Origin: Cladopsammia gracilis
Taxonomy: Eukaryota > Cnidaria > Anthozoa > Scleractinia > Dendrophylliidae
Length of the DNA: 64,000 nt
Assembly (NCBI GenBank): GCA_022457155.1
Contig: JAJGOT010000053.1
Location: 586,501 to 650,500 of the forward strand
Direction: 5' to 3'
The notes beneath the pieces were generated by a model. It was not told the DNA's origin and searched no databases. It saw only the letters and a program-made list of their open reading frames with translations. This document shows positions 26,968 to 40,200 of this stretch, in pieces. Position numbers and translations under genes: made by a program. Position 1 is the first letter of the stretch. Each line of letters opens with the position of its first letter.

Positions 26968-29900
26968 TTGTATTTTCCCGCTAGTGGGAGTGAAAAGGTT
27001 AAAGAAGAAGAAAAAGAAGAAAAAAGAAGGGACAAAGAGGAACAATAATGACGAAAAAGTCAACATTGAAACGAAATAGTATAATTATGACACGAACGAA
27101 AACACCAACAACAACAAAAGAAACATAAAAAGGCAATTTGTCTTATATGCAAATATCACTTACATCGATTTCACTTCCACTCAAGGAGAGCGAAAGTTGT
27201 TCACCTTGAGCTGCAGATACTTGCAGTTGTTTTCCCCAAGCAAACACTAGATTGCTCTCAGCTATCTTAATGTAAGGCACATCTGGGACGTTTCCTCTGT
27301 CAGCAATTGACGCAAGCAACTCCGTCATGTCATACAGCATCTCCATAAGTAATTCCTATCAAGCAAGGACAGTAGGGCGGGTTTCAATTGAATGTCCCAA
27401 AATAATTCCGCACTTGCTTTGGTTTTGCATTACTGTACTTTGTGATTGGCTAAAAAATCTCGCGCCACTTGCCCAGACATCTTGTAATAAAGCGGGTCTA
27501 TAGTGTCCATTAGGCACCCAGCACGAGTCACACTCCAAAGTTGTCTAGCGTTTTCATTGCGCTTAGCGCGATGCGCGGAGGGTAGTTATGAAGTAATAGT
27601 TTACCTAATGTGAAATATATGGGTCAATATCATTTTGTCGTCGAGAAAGGTGTATACCTTAGAAACTGTGTACTGAGCGAAGGTGATAGTTCACCTTTAA
27701 AAAAAGCAAAGTGAACTGACAAACCTGAACTTCCATTTTCAATGGATCGTCAATTGCAACAGCGTACTGAGCGAAGGTGATAGTTCACCTTATGTGAAAT
27801 ATATGGGTCAATATCATTTTGGTGTCGAGAAAGGTGTATACTTTAGAAACTGTGTACTGAGCGAAGGTGATAGTTCACCTTTAAAAAAAGCAAAGTGAAC
27901 TGACAAACCTGAACTTCCATTTTCAATGGATCGTCAATTGCAAACGCCAAAAGATTGGAAGCCTGGATAAGCTTCCTCAGCTCTCGGACTCTCCTTTTGT
28001 TCAACACCGTTATGGTGACGTTTCTGATCTATGAAAAAATAGAAGAAACTGTCCCTTCTCACCCCAAATATCTGTGGTAACATATACATTTCTGGCGCTT
28101 GATTAGGCAATCCTTGAGTCGTGAATTACGGTTCTATCTTTTAAGCCCGTGAGTGAGTTTCTAACGTTTTCCCATTCAAATGAAGCCTTGCTACTAGGAA
28201 GTGCATTGCTGTGGTATTGTTTATTTTTTCGTACAATGTGTCCTAATGGTTGTATCTGGGAATGGCGTCCTGAAACGTGACTAAGTGAAAACTGTTGAGC
28301 AGGAAATTTACTTTCCCGTGGTATTGTTTATTGTTTATTGTACTATACAAGGTGATTCTAGTTATCTTGATAAGTTCTTCAAGTGGGCCACCGTGGAAGT
28401 CTGTATGAACATCTTCTCCTCTTCTTCTTCTTTTTCCACTTGTGCTGTTCTGGCAAATCCTGTCTTCTTTCCTTTACAACGTTTCGGCAATCCTGCCCTC
28501 TTCAGGTCTCTTCAGAAGACAAATGAAGAGGGCAGGATTGCCGAAACGTTGTGAAGGAAAGAAGACAGGATTTGCCAGAACAGCACAAGTGGAAAAAGAA
28601 GAAGAAGAGGAGAAAATGTTGATTCTAGTTACATATTGCCTCTGTGTACAAATTCCCGAGTATAAATATTCAAATGACGGTTACAGACGAGTACTTTTCC
28701 GTGTCACTGCTTTTTAAAGAAATTTCTCTTTTGTCGGCCAAAACGCATGCAGATAACCTGCTGTGGTTTGTGCTCGGTGAAAAGGTAACACCATTCTTAC
28801 ATTAGTTTTGCCTCGAAGTAATTTTAACTTGTTTCTACCTGCGTTTTGTTTTGTATGATGATAACGTCGCCCTTTTGTAGTTCCAGAGATTTGTGAAGAG
28901 CAGTAGCCAACTGGGTGACACGAGTCAAATGTCCTCTGATAATAAAGGGGACCAGAGAGCCTTCTACAATACGTTCTATATCACCAGATGCCTCTTCTTT
29001 ACTCATTGCAGGCCAAGGAAAAACCTAAAAGGCAAACATATGCCTGCATTGCGTGCTCTTTTTTCATAAGTATGGCCAGGCGCCCGTTCCTCGAAAGTCC
29101 CGAAAACTTTTCGGACCCGAAAAGCTGTGTTAAGTGAGAATGTTTACCAATAAAGATTCGGCTTTTGTTGATTTTGAAAGCTAAGCAATAAAATGTTGCG
29201 TTTATTACACAACTTTAGCTGATTTGTGAGCTAAAAACTTCAACGCCTTTCGTTAGAAACTACATTTAAAAAATTGCTTTCGGGCCCGAAAAGTCTTCGG
29301 GAGCTTCGAGAAACGCATGCCTGGAGTCTAGAACAGGATTTGAAAATCGGAAGAGCCTTCCTTAAACGGAAATAATATCACCGCGGCAACATTGTTGACA
29401 GATGGTATTCCTGAAAACATTATGATTCTACTCAAGCAAGTCTGGGATAGGGTAGGTATTTTCCTTGACTACTCTAGTATGGGGTTGCAAAATCAGCTGA
29501 ACATGGTCTGGTATAGGGTAAGGGTTTCAGAGTTCCAGCGGAACACCCCAACCCAAAAATACAGAGGGTATCCCCCGGGCTTTATTTCTTTATTTATCTT
29601 AAAAGTGGGGATTTTGGACTTGAAAAAGGAAGAAACGATCGCCACAAGTAGTGAGATCGGAGCAAAGACATATAATCCAAAGAAACAAACTTATAGTTCT
29701 ACCAGATTTCTACCAGATTTGATTTCTGGACCGCCTGTCGAAAATCAAATTTGATGAACTGTCCGTAATCCACTTCCATCCTTGTAATCCTGCACTTTAT
29801 CCCCAAACTACTCAGTTTTCTGTTTTGCTCTGTAGAATCTGTAATTTATCCATTTTAATTGTATATATATTTTGGCGGGACGCTGTAATTCCTTTTAAAC

Positions 29901-32900
29901 AATCATCAAAGCCCTAATTTAATCATAGGTCGTGGGAATGTTATTCAACACTGTGAATGTTATTCAACACTGTTGGTTCAAAGATTTTAAGTAAATAAGG
30001 CAACCGTCGATATTATTCAAAATTCCATATTAAATATCTATAGTTCGCAAAATCCTACCATAAACTGTCTGTTATTGTTAAAACGAAGAAGACTTGCAAA
30101 AATTTAAAAATTGATTAAGGGTGTGGAAAGATTCAATGAAGCTAGTACATAAATCATGGTCTCGCATCCTCTCGATTAATCAACTTGTGTTTTGTAGCCT
30201 GTTCCAGGCGTTCAGATAGTGGGAAAAGCGCTAATAGTTGGGGAAGGCGCGAAGAAAAGCGAGCGAAAAAAATGCGGGGAGACGAGGTTCCCTCGCTTCC
30301 TCTCCCCAATCTGCCCGCTTTTTTTCGCTCGCTTTTCTTTGCGCCATCCCCAACTATTCGCGCTTTCCCCACTATCTGAACGCCTGGAACAGGCTATGTG
30401 TTTTGTGTTGCACCAAGTTTATTTTTTGGTTGTACAAAGCTGGAAACGTTTGTTATCTATATAGGACTACTAGCTACATTTAGAAAGAAAACAATTATAA
30501 TATTGTTTGTAACACGCCGGTCCAAAAAAAAAAAAACAAATAATATATGAATATGAAAAGGCGTATAAAACCTTTTCTATTTGTTTTCTCGCATGATTTG
30601 GTATACATGTTTTCAGACTAAACTGAAATAACCAGCGCAACAGATTTGCTTAGGTAATATTAAGTTATGTTCACAACAATCCTTGTTCTTTTTACCAACC
30701 TGTACGTCTATTGAAGTCTTCGCTCTAGAACCAATGGGGTTTATGATATGAACCTCGATTGTTAGATAATAATTTTTCGAAGGATCACCGGGTGGCAATA
30801 TCAGTTCTGCGGTGGAAAGATATCCGTACGACAAAATGGTGGTTAATCCCTGAGCTGTAGCTATCATAAACTCGTAAAGAAGTGGCTTGTTTCTATCGGC
30901 CCAGTTGTCGCACGCAAAAATGAAGGTTTGTTCTACTGCCACTCCAGATGGGGGGTTTACAGTGCAAACTCCACCAGAGGCAACAGACATGGTCGTGAAA
31001 CGCCACACAGAAAAACCACTGGAAGTACCGCCCATTAAATTGTCTATCGAAGCGTTGAGGTAATAGTTTCGCCCAGGAATAAGCGTATTTGGTTGAATAA
31101 CCAAAGAGCTTGAATTTAGCGGAGTTCCCGCCATGCTCTCATGATCAACTCTTGTCCACAATTCATTTGTAGGACTTTGAATGAATAAAGTCCATTGATA
31201 CCTTAACTGAACATTCTTATTGCGACAAGGAAAGTTTGTACAATTCATCACGACAGTCACTCTTACTGAAGGGTTTACCTCAAGCCCACAGTTTATGATG
31301 CAGCTGTAAATTAAAAAAAACATTTGATGAAAACTGATATATAACAAATTATGCAGTTTATATAAACCCTCCAATATACAAACCTACTTCAGCCTGAGTT
31401 TAAAGGGGCTATGTTAAGGGTACGTTTATGTCTTGGAGTCAAACTTCTGCTTAAATCAAAATTTGTAAATTAAATATATTCTTCTAAACATAATGGTTTC
31501 AGAACCCCCAAGAGGAAGATATCAAGTGAATTCTTGAAAGGAAAACAAAGCATAATCAGTGAGTGGAAACTGTGAGACTGAAAAAAAAAATTCGTTATTT
31601 CCATCGCCAACAAAGCCATTGTCTTTCGCGACATGTACTTACAGTGCTCAGTTTCTCAATGCGCGGCATAATGATTTGCATATACATAACTAGTCGGCTG
31701 TAATAGGCCATTTCCGAGTTGCCTTTAGCCTCTCTATCAAAGCGAGGCTAGGTGCGAAACCTTTCATGTGAAAATTAATTTCCATTCGCATGCAAATAAG
31801 TTTTATTTGCATGTGAATGAAAACTCATTTTCATATGAAAGGTTGTGCACCTAGCCCCGCTTTGATAGAGAGGCTAAAGGCAACTCGGAAATGGCCTATT
31901 GGTCAACAGATTAAGCTTTGGGAATACTCTAGTCTCTTCGCAGATTCAACTGCTGTCAATCAAACGGTTTGATGTGTGAAGTAAATCCAAGGTGTGATAA
32001 AGTTAACAATAGCGCTCTAAATAAAGGCGGACCGCGCTCTTTACAAATCGTTTTGTGTCAACAAATCCGTGTGCACTTCATTCATAAGAGTTTTCACTAA
32101 CAAATAAACGGAGTAAAAGACTATTGTCGTAGTATAGTTGTGCGTTTGAGAACCGTCCTTCGGCCTATTTTATTAAGTTCAACCCTCGTGGAACAATTTT
32201 ACGTTTATATACTTTTGCATGTGTGCAAACAGATCTAGTCTAAATGTCAGTATATATAGTTTAGATGAAGCATCTTTTCTTTTTGCTTTTTTTTTAAGAC
32301 AACCGTACGCAATTCCTGAAAGATTTGAAACTGGTTATCAATATCAGTGCTATATCAAAGTAAAAATATCCTTGATTATAAAATGCACTTCTGTGATCTT
32401 TCTTTAACAAACTCCTGACGCGTTCCTTCGATCCCCAAACAACATGTAACAATAATTTGGACATAATATATCAAGCCGTTTTTTTTAACCGACTTCAAGG
32501 TGTTTGGATACCTAATGAAACAATCTTTCGAGTGTTTAATTAACAATTATTGGATGAGGTTGAGCATGATAGCGATAATTATCAAGGCCAAAGTTTGTGT
32601 TATCTGCCGAAGCCGAAGGCTGAGGCGGATAACACAAACTGAGGCCTTGATAATTATCGCTATCATGCGAAAACCGAATCCAATAATTGTTTTATTATGC
32701 ATATTCCTGAGCTGCACTTGTAAAGACAAGAGCGCGCACAAAAAAGTGATCAATGCACAGCAGTCAACTTGTAAGTAAACAACTTACGACACTTCTGCAT
32801 GCATAAAACTATTGTCTGTAGGTATGACGTCACTTCTGCATGCATAAAACTATTGTCTGTAGGTATGACGTAACAGAAACAGCAAGCAATAATTAGCTGC

Positions 32901-34220
32901 GTGCTTATAGCCAATCAAAATCGAGCTAGTGACACCAATGTGTAATAATATAGCTTCTCAAACTGATCACTAAATACAGAGAAAACAAGGAATAAAATCG
33001 CTAAAATCTATAAGGTAATTTAGATTAGGTTTCCAAACCACCATCAAGATTATGTTTTTTTTTTGTTTAAACTAGGTGAATGACCTCTTTAGCTTGTATG
33101 TTTTGTTTACCCAATGTAGATCATGTGATGTTACCCTAGAGAACTGTTTCTTTTAAATTTTGTGTTCTTCACGTGCATGCGGTATGCATAATTTATGAAA
33201 GACAAAAGACAAATTCCCTTGAGAATATCACATGACCTACATTGGGAAAACAAAACATACAAGCTAAAGAGGTCAATTAAAAATGCCTTTGAGAATGAAA
33301 GCGCACGCACTAGAATACAAATCTTCAAACAGCTTACTTTATCTCAACATAGAGAGGGTTACCAGTGACAAGATGCACTCGCTGATCAAAGGTGCTACTC
33401 GTCCCGTTCTCGAGCACTGTCAACTTGATATCATAGTACTGATTGATTTGCATTGTGGTAGTGTCGACAGACAGCATTTTACCGCCATCAGACAACGTTT
33501 GTTTTTTAAATCCGACGCAACTTCCCCCAGAAGTATTTGAACAGGACCACGTGAACGACATTCCTTCATATTTTCCTGGTCCAAGATCCACATCATAAGA
33601 TGATGACGCATCAAACGTTATCACTGAATTGTGTTTCCTTGAGACTTCTGATCCGCCCACAATAAGTGCCACTGGTGGAGAAGGCAACAGATTTAAGAAG
33701 CCGTAGTCCAGAAAATAAAAATCTTCGAAATAAACAATGAACTCTACCAGATAAATTCCAGGATTGAGAGAGCTAATGTCGCTCCATTCCGAATCCAAGC
33801 CAACGGTCGTGAAATGCGCTGTATCCACCGCGAATGGAACGAGTCTTACCTTGGCAATTTTCCATTCAAACCTCAGTTGATTGCAGGTACTATTTACCTC
33901 TGTTGTAAATAGGTATTGTTCCCCTTTTCTTAGCTCCGTTGTAGTGGATACATTTTTATTGATATTCAGGATTCTGGGACGCGAATCAAAAATGCAAGAT
34001 GAGCCATCTAAAAAGAAAAAAACGAGACTGAGTTAAGTGAAGTATACCAGAAAAGGTTTTTAATTTGCACTTATTCCGGAAGCTATGCGTAAAGAACAGT
34101 AACTATAATTCTGGGTATTTTTTAATATATAGGAATATATTTATCAATGAACTGGCTTATCTACATTGATTATTAAAGAAACAGTGTACGGTCAAAACAA
34201 CAAAATTTCACTTCCCTTAC

Positions 34221-34264
<44 letters not shown>

Positions 34265-37200
34265 TTTATTACAGTATTTCCACTGAGAGGTGGCTCTTCA
34301 TCTGTAAAATTTACATTAATAATAATAATGATAAACTTCAGCTATGTGCAATATTAGAGATGCTTCTGACAAAAGTTAAAATAATCTAGAATATATACAA
34401 ATCAAGAAATCAAACGTACATTAGCCCTACATACATACATACATCAGATAACTTCCTTTCCTGAGTTTTAAAATCACTAAAAACTACAGAGTTCCTTACA
34501 GAAGAGGATAATGAATTAAAAACATAAGATGCACTGTCCTGGAAAGTACCCGACTCAAGGGGTACTTTTAACGTCATTTATTTTGAAGACCTCAATGTCC
34601 TCGTTGGATTATGAATATCTAGCTTAAGTTAAGACGGCCAGCTAGTCATTATAATGCAAGGCTTTAAAAACAGTGTTAAGCAATTGATTTCCATGTTATA
34701 TCTCAAATACCACAGAATATGCAATTTAATTGGATAAAAAGATTCTGTTGAGCAGAACAGAAGCAGTGGTGGGGAGATAAAATGCAGGATTGCAAGGATG
34801 GAAGTGGATTACAGTTCATCAAATTTGTAACAGGCGGTCAAGAAATCAAAGTTGCCATTCTTGTGAAATTTTGACTTTTTTTAGGCGTTTATTTTGTTTC
34901 TTTAGTTAATATTTCTTTGCTCTCATCACTTTTGGCGACTTTTTATTCGTATTTCAAGATTAAAAATCAAACTTAAAGCAAGCTCCTGGCACTGTCCCTT
35001 TAACTATCGAGGTAGATATACCAAAACAAGGAGTTACTGAAATACAAGATTGGTATACACGGGAAACAGAACAGGACAACTTGGAGGAGGAGGATTGAAT
35101 GGCTCTATTCTCCACGAGGAGAGACAGGATAGATGATGATGATGATGATGTTGATGGTGATGATGATGATGATGACGATGTTGATGTTGATGTTGATGTT
35201 GATGTTGATGTTGATGTTGATGTTGATGTTGATGTTGATGTTGATGTTGATGATGATGATGATGATAATGATGATGATAATGAAGATGATGATGATGATG
35301 ATGATGATGATGATAATTTTGATGATGATGATGATGACGATGATGAAGATCCTTTTTTTCCTTTCTTTTTTGACAATTAAGTGCAATATATGTCAAGATG
35401 TTTTCAAGCAGAAGATAAGGCATTAAATACATACGTTCATCATTCGTAATCCTCAAACAGAAGAAAGATCCTTCTCCATCGATGCATGTTTCCCCCAAAC
35501 TACACGGATTGCTTTCACATTCATCGACAATGGGTGGAACACTAGAACTGGTGACTTAACAAGATAAAAATATATGTAAAAATACCGGCAATATAGAGGA
35601 CACTACAGACTGTACAAGACACAATATATATAAAAAATCAGAGCAGTATAGAGGATCATGATTGCAAGAAAATAAATTCTTGCTTCATCAGAAATACAGA
35701 GGAACCTCTACACTACTTTGGGACATCTCCATTAAGGGGACACTTCTCCTGGTTCCGGCAAAACGGTCATATTTTCTTTGTAATTATGTGTCCCTCTATT
35801 AAAGGAGTCTCCCTCTATTAAAGGGACACGTCTATTAAGGGTGCAGGGACAGTGTTAATTGAGCGTCCCAATAACATTTGAACCCCCATTAAGGGGACAG
35901 TTAAATGTAGTACATGACACGCAAAGAAGATTGTCAAGATTTATAAAAAAAATACTCTAATCACAAGTGATGACAGTATTTAAAGCTTTATCTCTCATTC
36001 TAAACGATTGTAGCATACAGTTCTTGCTATAAGATGTGTTTTGTGCTATAATTACCTAACAGAAGTCTATTACAGTAAACTAGAATTTAAACAGTCCAAG
36101 GTTGCTGTTGCAATTTGAATAATGAATTTGTTAGGGTGTATAACAAAACCAGCAAACCTTCATTAAATGGACTTTTCTCCTTATCCCGAGGGTGTCCCCT
36201 TAATGCATGTTCCACTGTGTTGGTCACTGGTGTCGAGAGAGCGGCGGAATCGAGCCTATCATTAGTGCTGAACTCGTTAACGGCGTAGCAACTCAGTAAT
36301 TCGGTAACGTTATAATCGGTACTCTTTTTCTAACGTCGATTAATTTCCATATTCCTTTCGAATTTACTTGTCTAGTTTCTAGTTTGTCTAGTTATGATAT
36401 TAACTTTCTTTTTTGCTGATGTAAGAGAGAGAATTACTGCACCTGTCGACGTACTTGGCTTTGATGATGATGATGATGATGATGATCCTTAAAAGAAAAA
36501 AAGGAAAGAAAGAAACTGAAATCATTTCTTTTAAGTAATCATTTTTAAAGACGTTGCGGTCGTTTGTTTTTGTTTTGAAATGCTCCATTGTTAACACGCG
36601 TGATCTGATTGGTTGCACGCATTCAAGCGTGAATTTTGTGTTACACGAAATTCAGGACAGAAAGTGATCACGGCGCGCACATCATTTAGGGTGAAGGTGG
36701 GCCTTTAAGACCCTATGTAGTCTGACCTTTCGTAAGCGATCGCGTCCACTTCCCGGCTCCCGTAAGCGACCACCGTTGACTTCGCATTTTGGGTGCTCGC
36801 TGACGGGAGTTTCGACTGCAACAACAACAACAACAACAACAACAAAACCTTTATTATAGTGTCTAATGGAAGAGAACAGAAAGAAAGAATATACTCTTTA
36901 CTCACCGTCCTCGCGTGTCTTAGCCGTTTTCTGTTTTTCAACTCCAACTCCACCATTAGTACGTCCGGCCACATAAACGTGGTACATCTGGTGTTTGGCC
37001 AAGCCTGTTATGGCGTAGCTGCTTGCTTCAGGTCCAAGTGACACGTTGCTTGACGTAGGGCCCTCCCAACGCACTCGATAACCGATCAATATGCCATTTA
37101 ACTTATCTGGTTTAATATCGTGAAGCCATGACACAAACAAACTGGTCGAACTGATACTGTCAAGTTTTGAAATAGTTGGGGCAGCCTTAGGAGCTGTGAA

Positions 37201-40200
37201 CATGAAGATGAGTGGGATATCAAGAATTTCAGTTCGTAGGTATTTTATCATGAAGTGGAGTGGGATATCAAGAAGATATGTAACGAAGAGGAGTGAGATA
37301 TCAAGAATTTGAGTTCGTAGGTATTTTTTCATGAAGAGGAGTGGAATATCAAGAACTTCAATTCGTAGATATTTTGTCATGAAGAGGTGGCGTTCCATCT
37401 CTTCCGAAATTAGTCACTCAAGACAGTTCAGTTACACGAGCATTCAAACTCGCATGCGCATGTCTTGTTCAGGAAGGAAAAAATGTTTGAAGTGTAGTTT
37501 AAACTACTTAAAATAGCATCAACTTCCCGTTTCTCGTCTTAATTTTGTAATAGTCTGCTCCGTTTTTCATTTGTTTGTAAACGCCCGTTTACACAGGCGA
37601 TTTTTGTGTGCAATTTTTGTCGCACTTGTCGATGCAATTTTTGTCGCGCGCAAGTTGCATCTTCAAATCGCATGTGTAAACGGGCGGCGATTTCAGTGCG
37701 ATTTGGGCGCGCCTTTTTTGTCGCGCGATGAATTATTTGGCAAGCTTTGGACTGTCGAAAAACAAAGCAAAATGTTTCTCGCTTTTATTTCCTTACATTT
37801 TCACAAGTTTAACGATGACTGTTTTGACATGCACGCGTGCGCACGTGCATAAACAAAAGTCTATTAGGTTTTATACTTCTCTGTATAAAAACGTTTTTGA
37901 AAACGGCTGTATACTGTATACGTAATTCAATAAAGGTTGCTTTGGCAATTGGTCGTTGGTAATTGGGCATTGGCATTTGGGCATACGGAACACAATGCAA
38001 TGCTTTGCTTGAGTGACAGACAAACAATAGCTTCCCAATGCCCAATTACCAATGACCAAAGCAACCTTTATTGAATTAGTTATACATATATATCTAGCCA
38101 TTTCCAAAAACGCTTTCATACAGAGAAGTATATAGATAGATATATACTTTTGTTTACATGCAAGTGTGCACGTGTACATGAATAACATACCAGTCGTCGT
38201 TAAATTTGTGAAAACATTTGTTTTTCAATAGAAGGCCCAAAACTTGCTAAATAATAAAATTCGTTACATTTTTTTGTTTTAGAAAAACAGATAGACTACG
38301 CGGACAAAATACCTTAATCCATACATCAGGACAGAGCCAGTTTAACGATGACTGGTATGTTATGCATTCACACGTGTAAACAATGTGCTTCTCTGCATGA
38401 AAACGTTTTTGAACCGCAAAACGAACAGCAACATTTGTAATATTCTCTCCATCGAATAATCGTTCTCCTTGAATGATCCCCTCCCCTCGGCTCTCATTAG
38501 GAAAACAGGAACTTAAGATGGCTCCATATTGCTTTTGCATTCCATTACAGCTAGCCCGATGGTGTGGCTAAAAATCTTTTAGTTGGAACCTTTTACTTAG
38601 TAAAGCTTTTATCAGTCAATAACGTGGTATCCAAATGACGTCATCATTCGTTGCCATGGCAACGCGAAAAGAAGTGGACATTTGAGGCTAACAACTTATA
38701 AACTACACGGTGAAAGTTTTTGTTTTCGATATACTTTTGTTTAATTGGCAAGAGAAACATTTTAACCATTTTTTAAAAAATTCTGTACATAGAGTTCAGA
38801 GCTACCTTAAATTTTATGTAAAAATGACACATCTCTGAATCCTATGTACAGATTTTTTTGAAAACTGGCACAAATGTTTGTTTATAAGACGAAAATGTAT
38901 AAAAATCAAAAAATTTCACCGAGCAGTTTTGAAGTTATTAGCCTCAAAAAATGGGGTCTTTTTGACCTCTTTTGACGTTGCCATGGTAACGAATTATGAT
39001 GTCGTAGCCACCTAAATTTGTTCATTGGTTAAGTGTTTACAAACCTGTACTAAACGTTTTCTCTTAAGGTTACAGTGTACCTTCAGATCGAAAATTTATT
39101 GAAAATTTTTTTTTGGCGTTAAAATAAAGTTTACAGGATGAACTTTCATCCAGAATAAAAAATTATCGAAAAATAGTGAAAATTGACGGAGAAATGACGG
39201 TATAACTTTTGTGGGCGGAGTTTGTTTATTAAGCGATATGTTTTTTTAAGCGCCGTTTTCTCAAAGTTAATTTTTCGCTTGTTGGGGACACTTTAAAGAG
39301 CTACAACTCAAAGGGAATTTGTTCGATTTTCCTCAAATTTGGACAGAAGCTAGGCTAACATATAATCAACAAAAACGTGTCGGCGAATTTTTTAATTCCG
39401 AAAACTTTTTCGTCAAGAGCCATTTCCGTGCGATCATTCCAATTTTTTTTCTCCCCTTTTCGAAAATATTCTGTAACTTTTCACTGCAATTGAATATGGG
39501 AAATCGCCGACACGTTTTTTTAGCGCTTCGTGTCCGGAAACCCGAGAACAAATCAAATTAGCAAAATATAATAATCGCTTTGAGTTATAGCGTTTTAAAG
39601 CTGATTCGGACGTTCGAATTTAGACGTCGTAAAAAATTGGACAATTCATTTTATTAGCAAATGGTTTCCATATTTAGATAGCCAGCTCTATAAGCTTTAA
39701 TTTGATATCTGGGTTTAGGTATATTAAATGTAATCTTAAGACGCTAGAGCTGTTATACTGGAGACACCCCCGAAGGTACACTGTAACCTTAACTTTACTG
39801 GTGTAGCTGTGATTGAATATCATAGATGTATCATGATGGGAATGTTTAAACTATTAGGAGCCACCTTAAATTTTATAACCGAATTGTGCAAAAAGATCTT
39901 GTCTTTTACGTACCTGCCTCTGCGGTTTGATAATTTTTTAGCTCAGTTCCAAGTCTGAATCCAAGAAGACTGTAATGAAGTATGCGGATGCTATAATTTG
40001 TGAACGGTTCAAGCTTTCGAATATCCATTCTGGTGGGAATTTGTATAGATTTTCGGACACTTCTTTCTTTCCAATCGTCACTCCCAAGCTTGCGATAGAG
40101 TATCATGTAGCCGTATATGGTACCACTGTGTCCTATTTGGAAATGGTTGAAGAAAAACTTTATTTTTTCGGTTTCTGCTATAACGTTAACAATGTCCGGT

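Noticed and set aside
30613..30700. Extension of the REJ exon beyond 30,700
   Set aside because: The frame stays open for some codons, but CAG|GTTGGT gives the phase-0 exit that fits the next exon.
35034..35498. Long reading frames of poly-His, poly-Asp, poly-Ser, poly-Met and Ile/Asn
   Set aside because: They are translations of the GAT/GATGTT microsatellite in different frames and strands; open in all frames because the repeat lacks stops.
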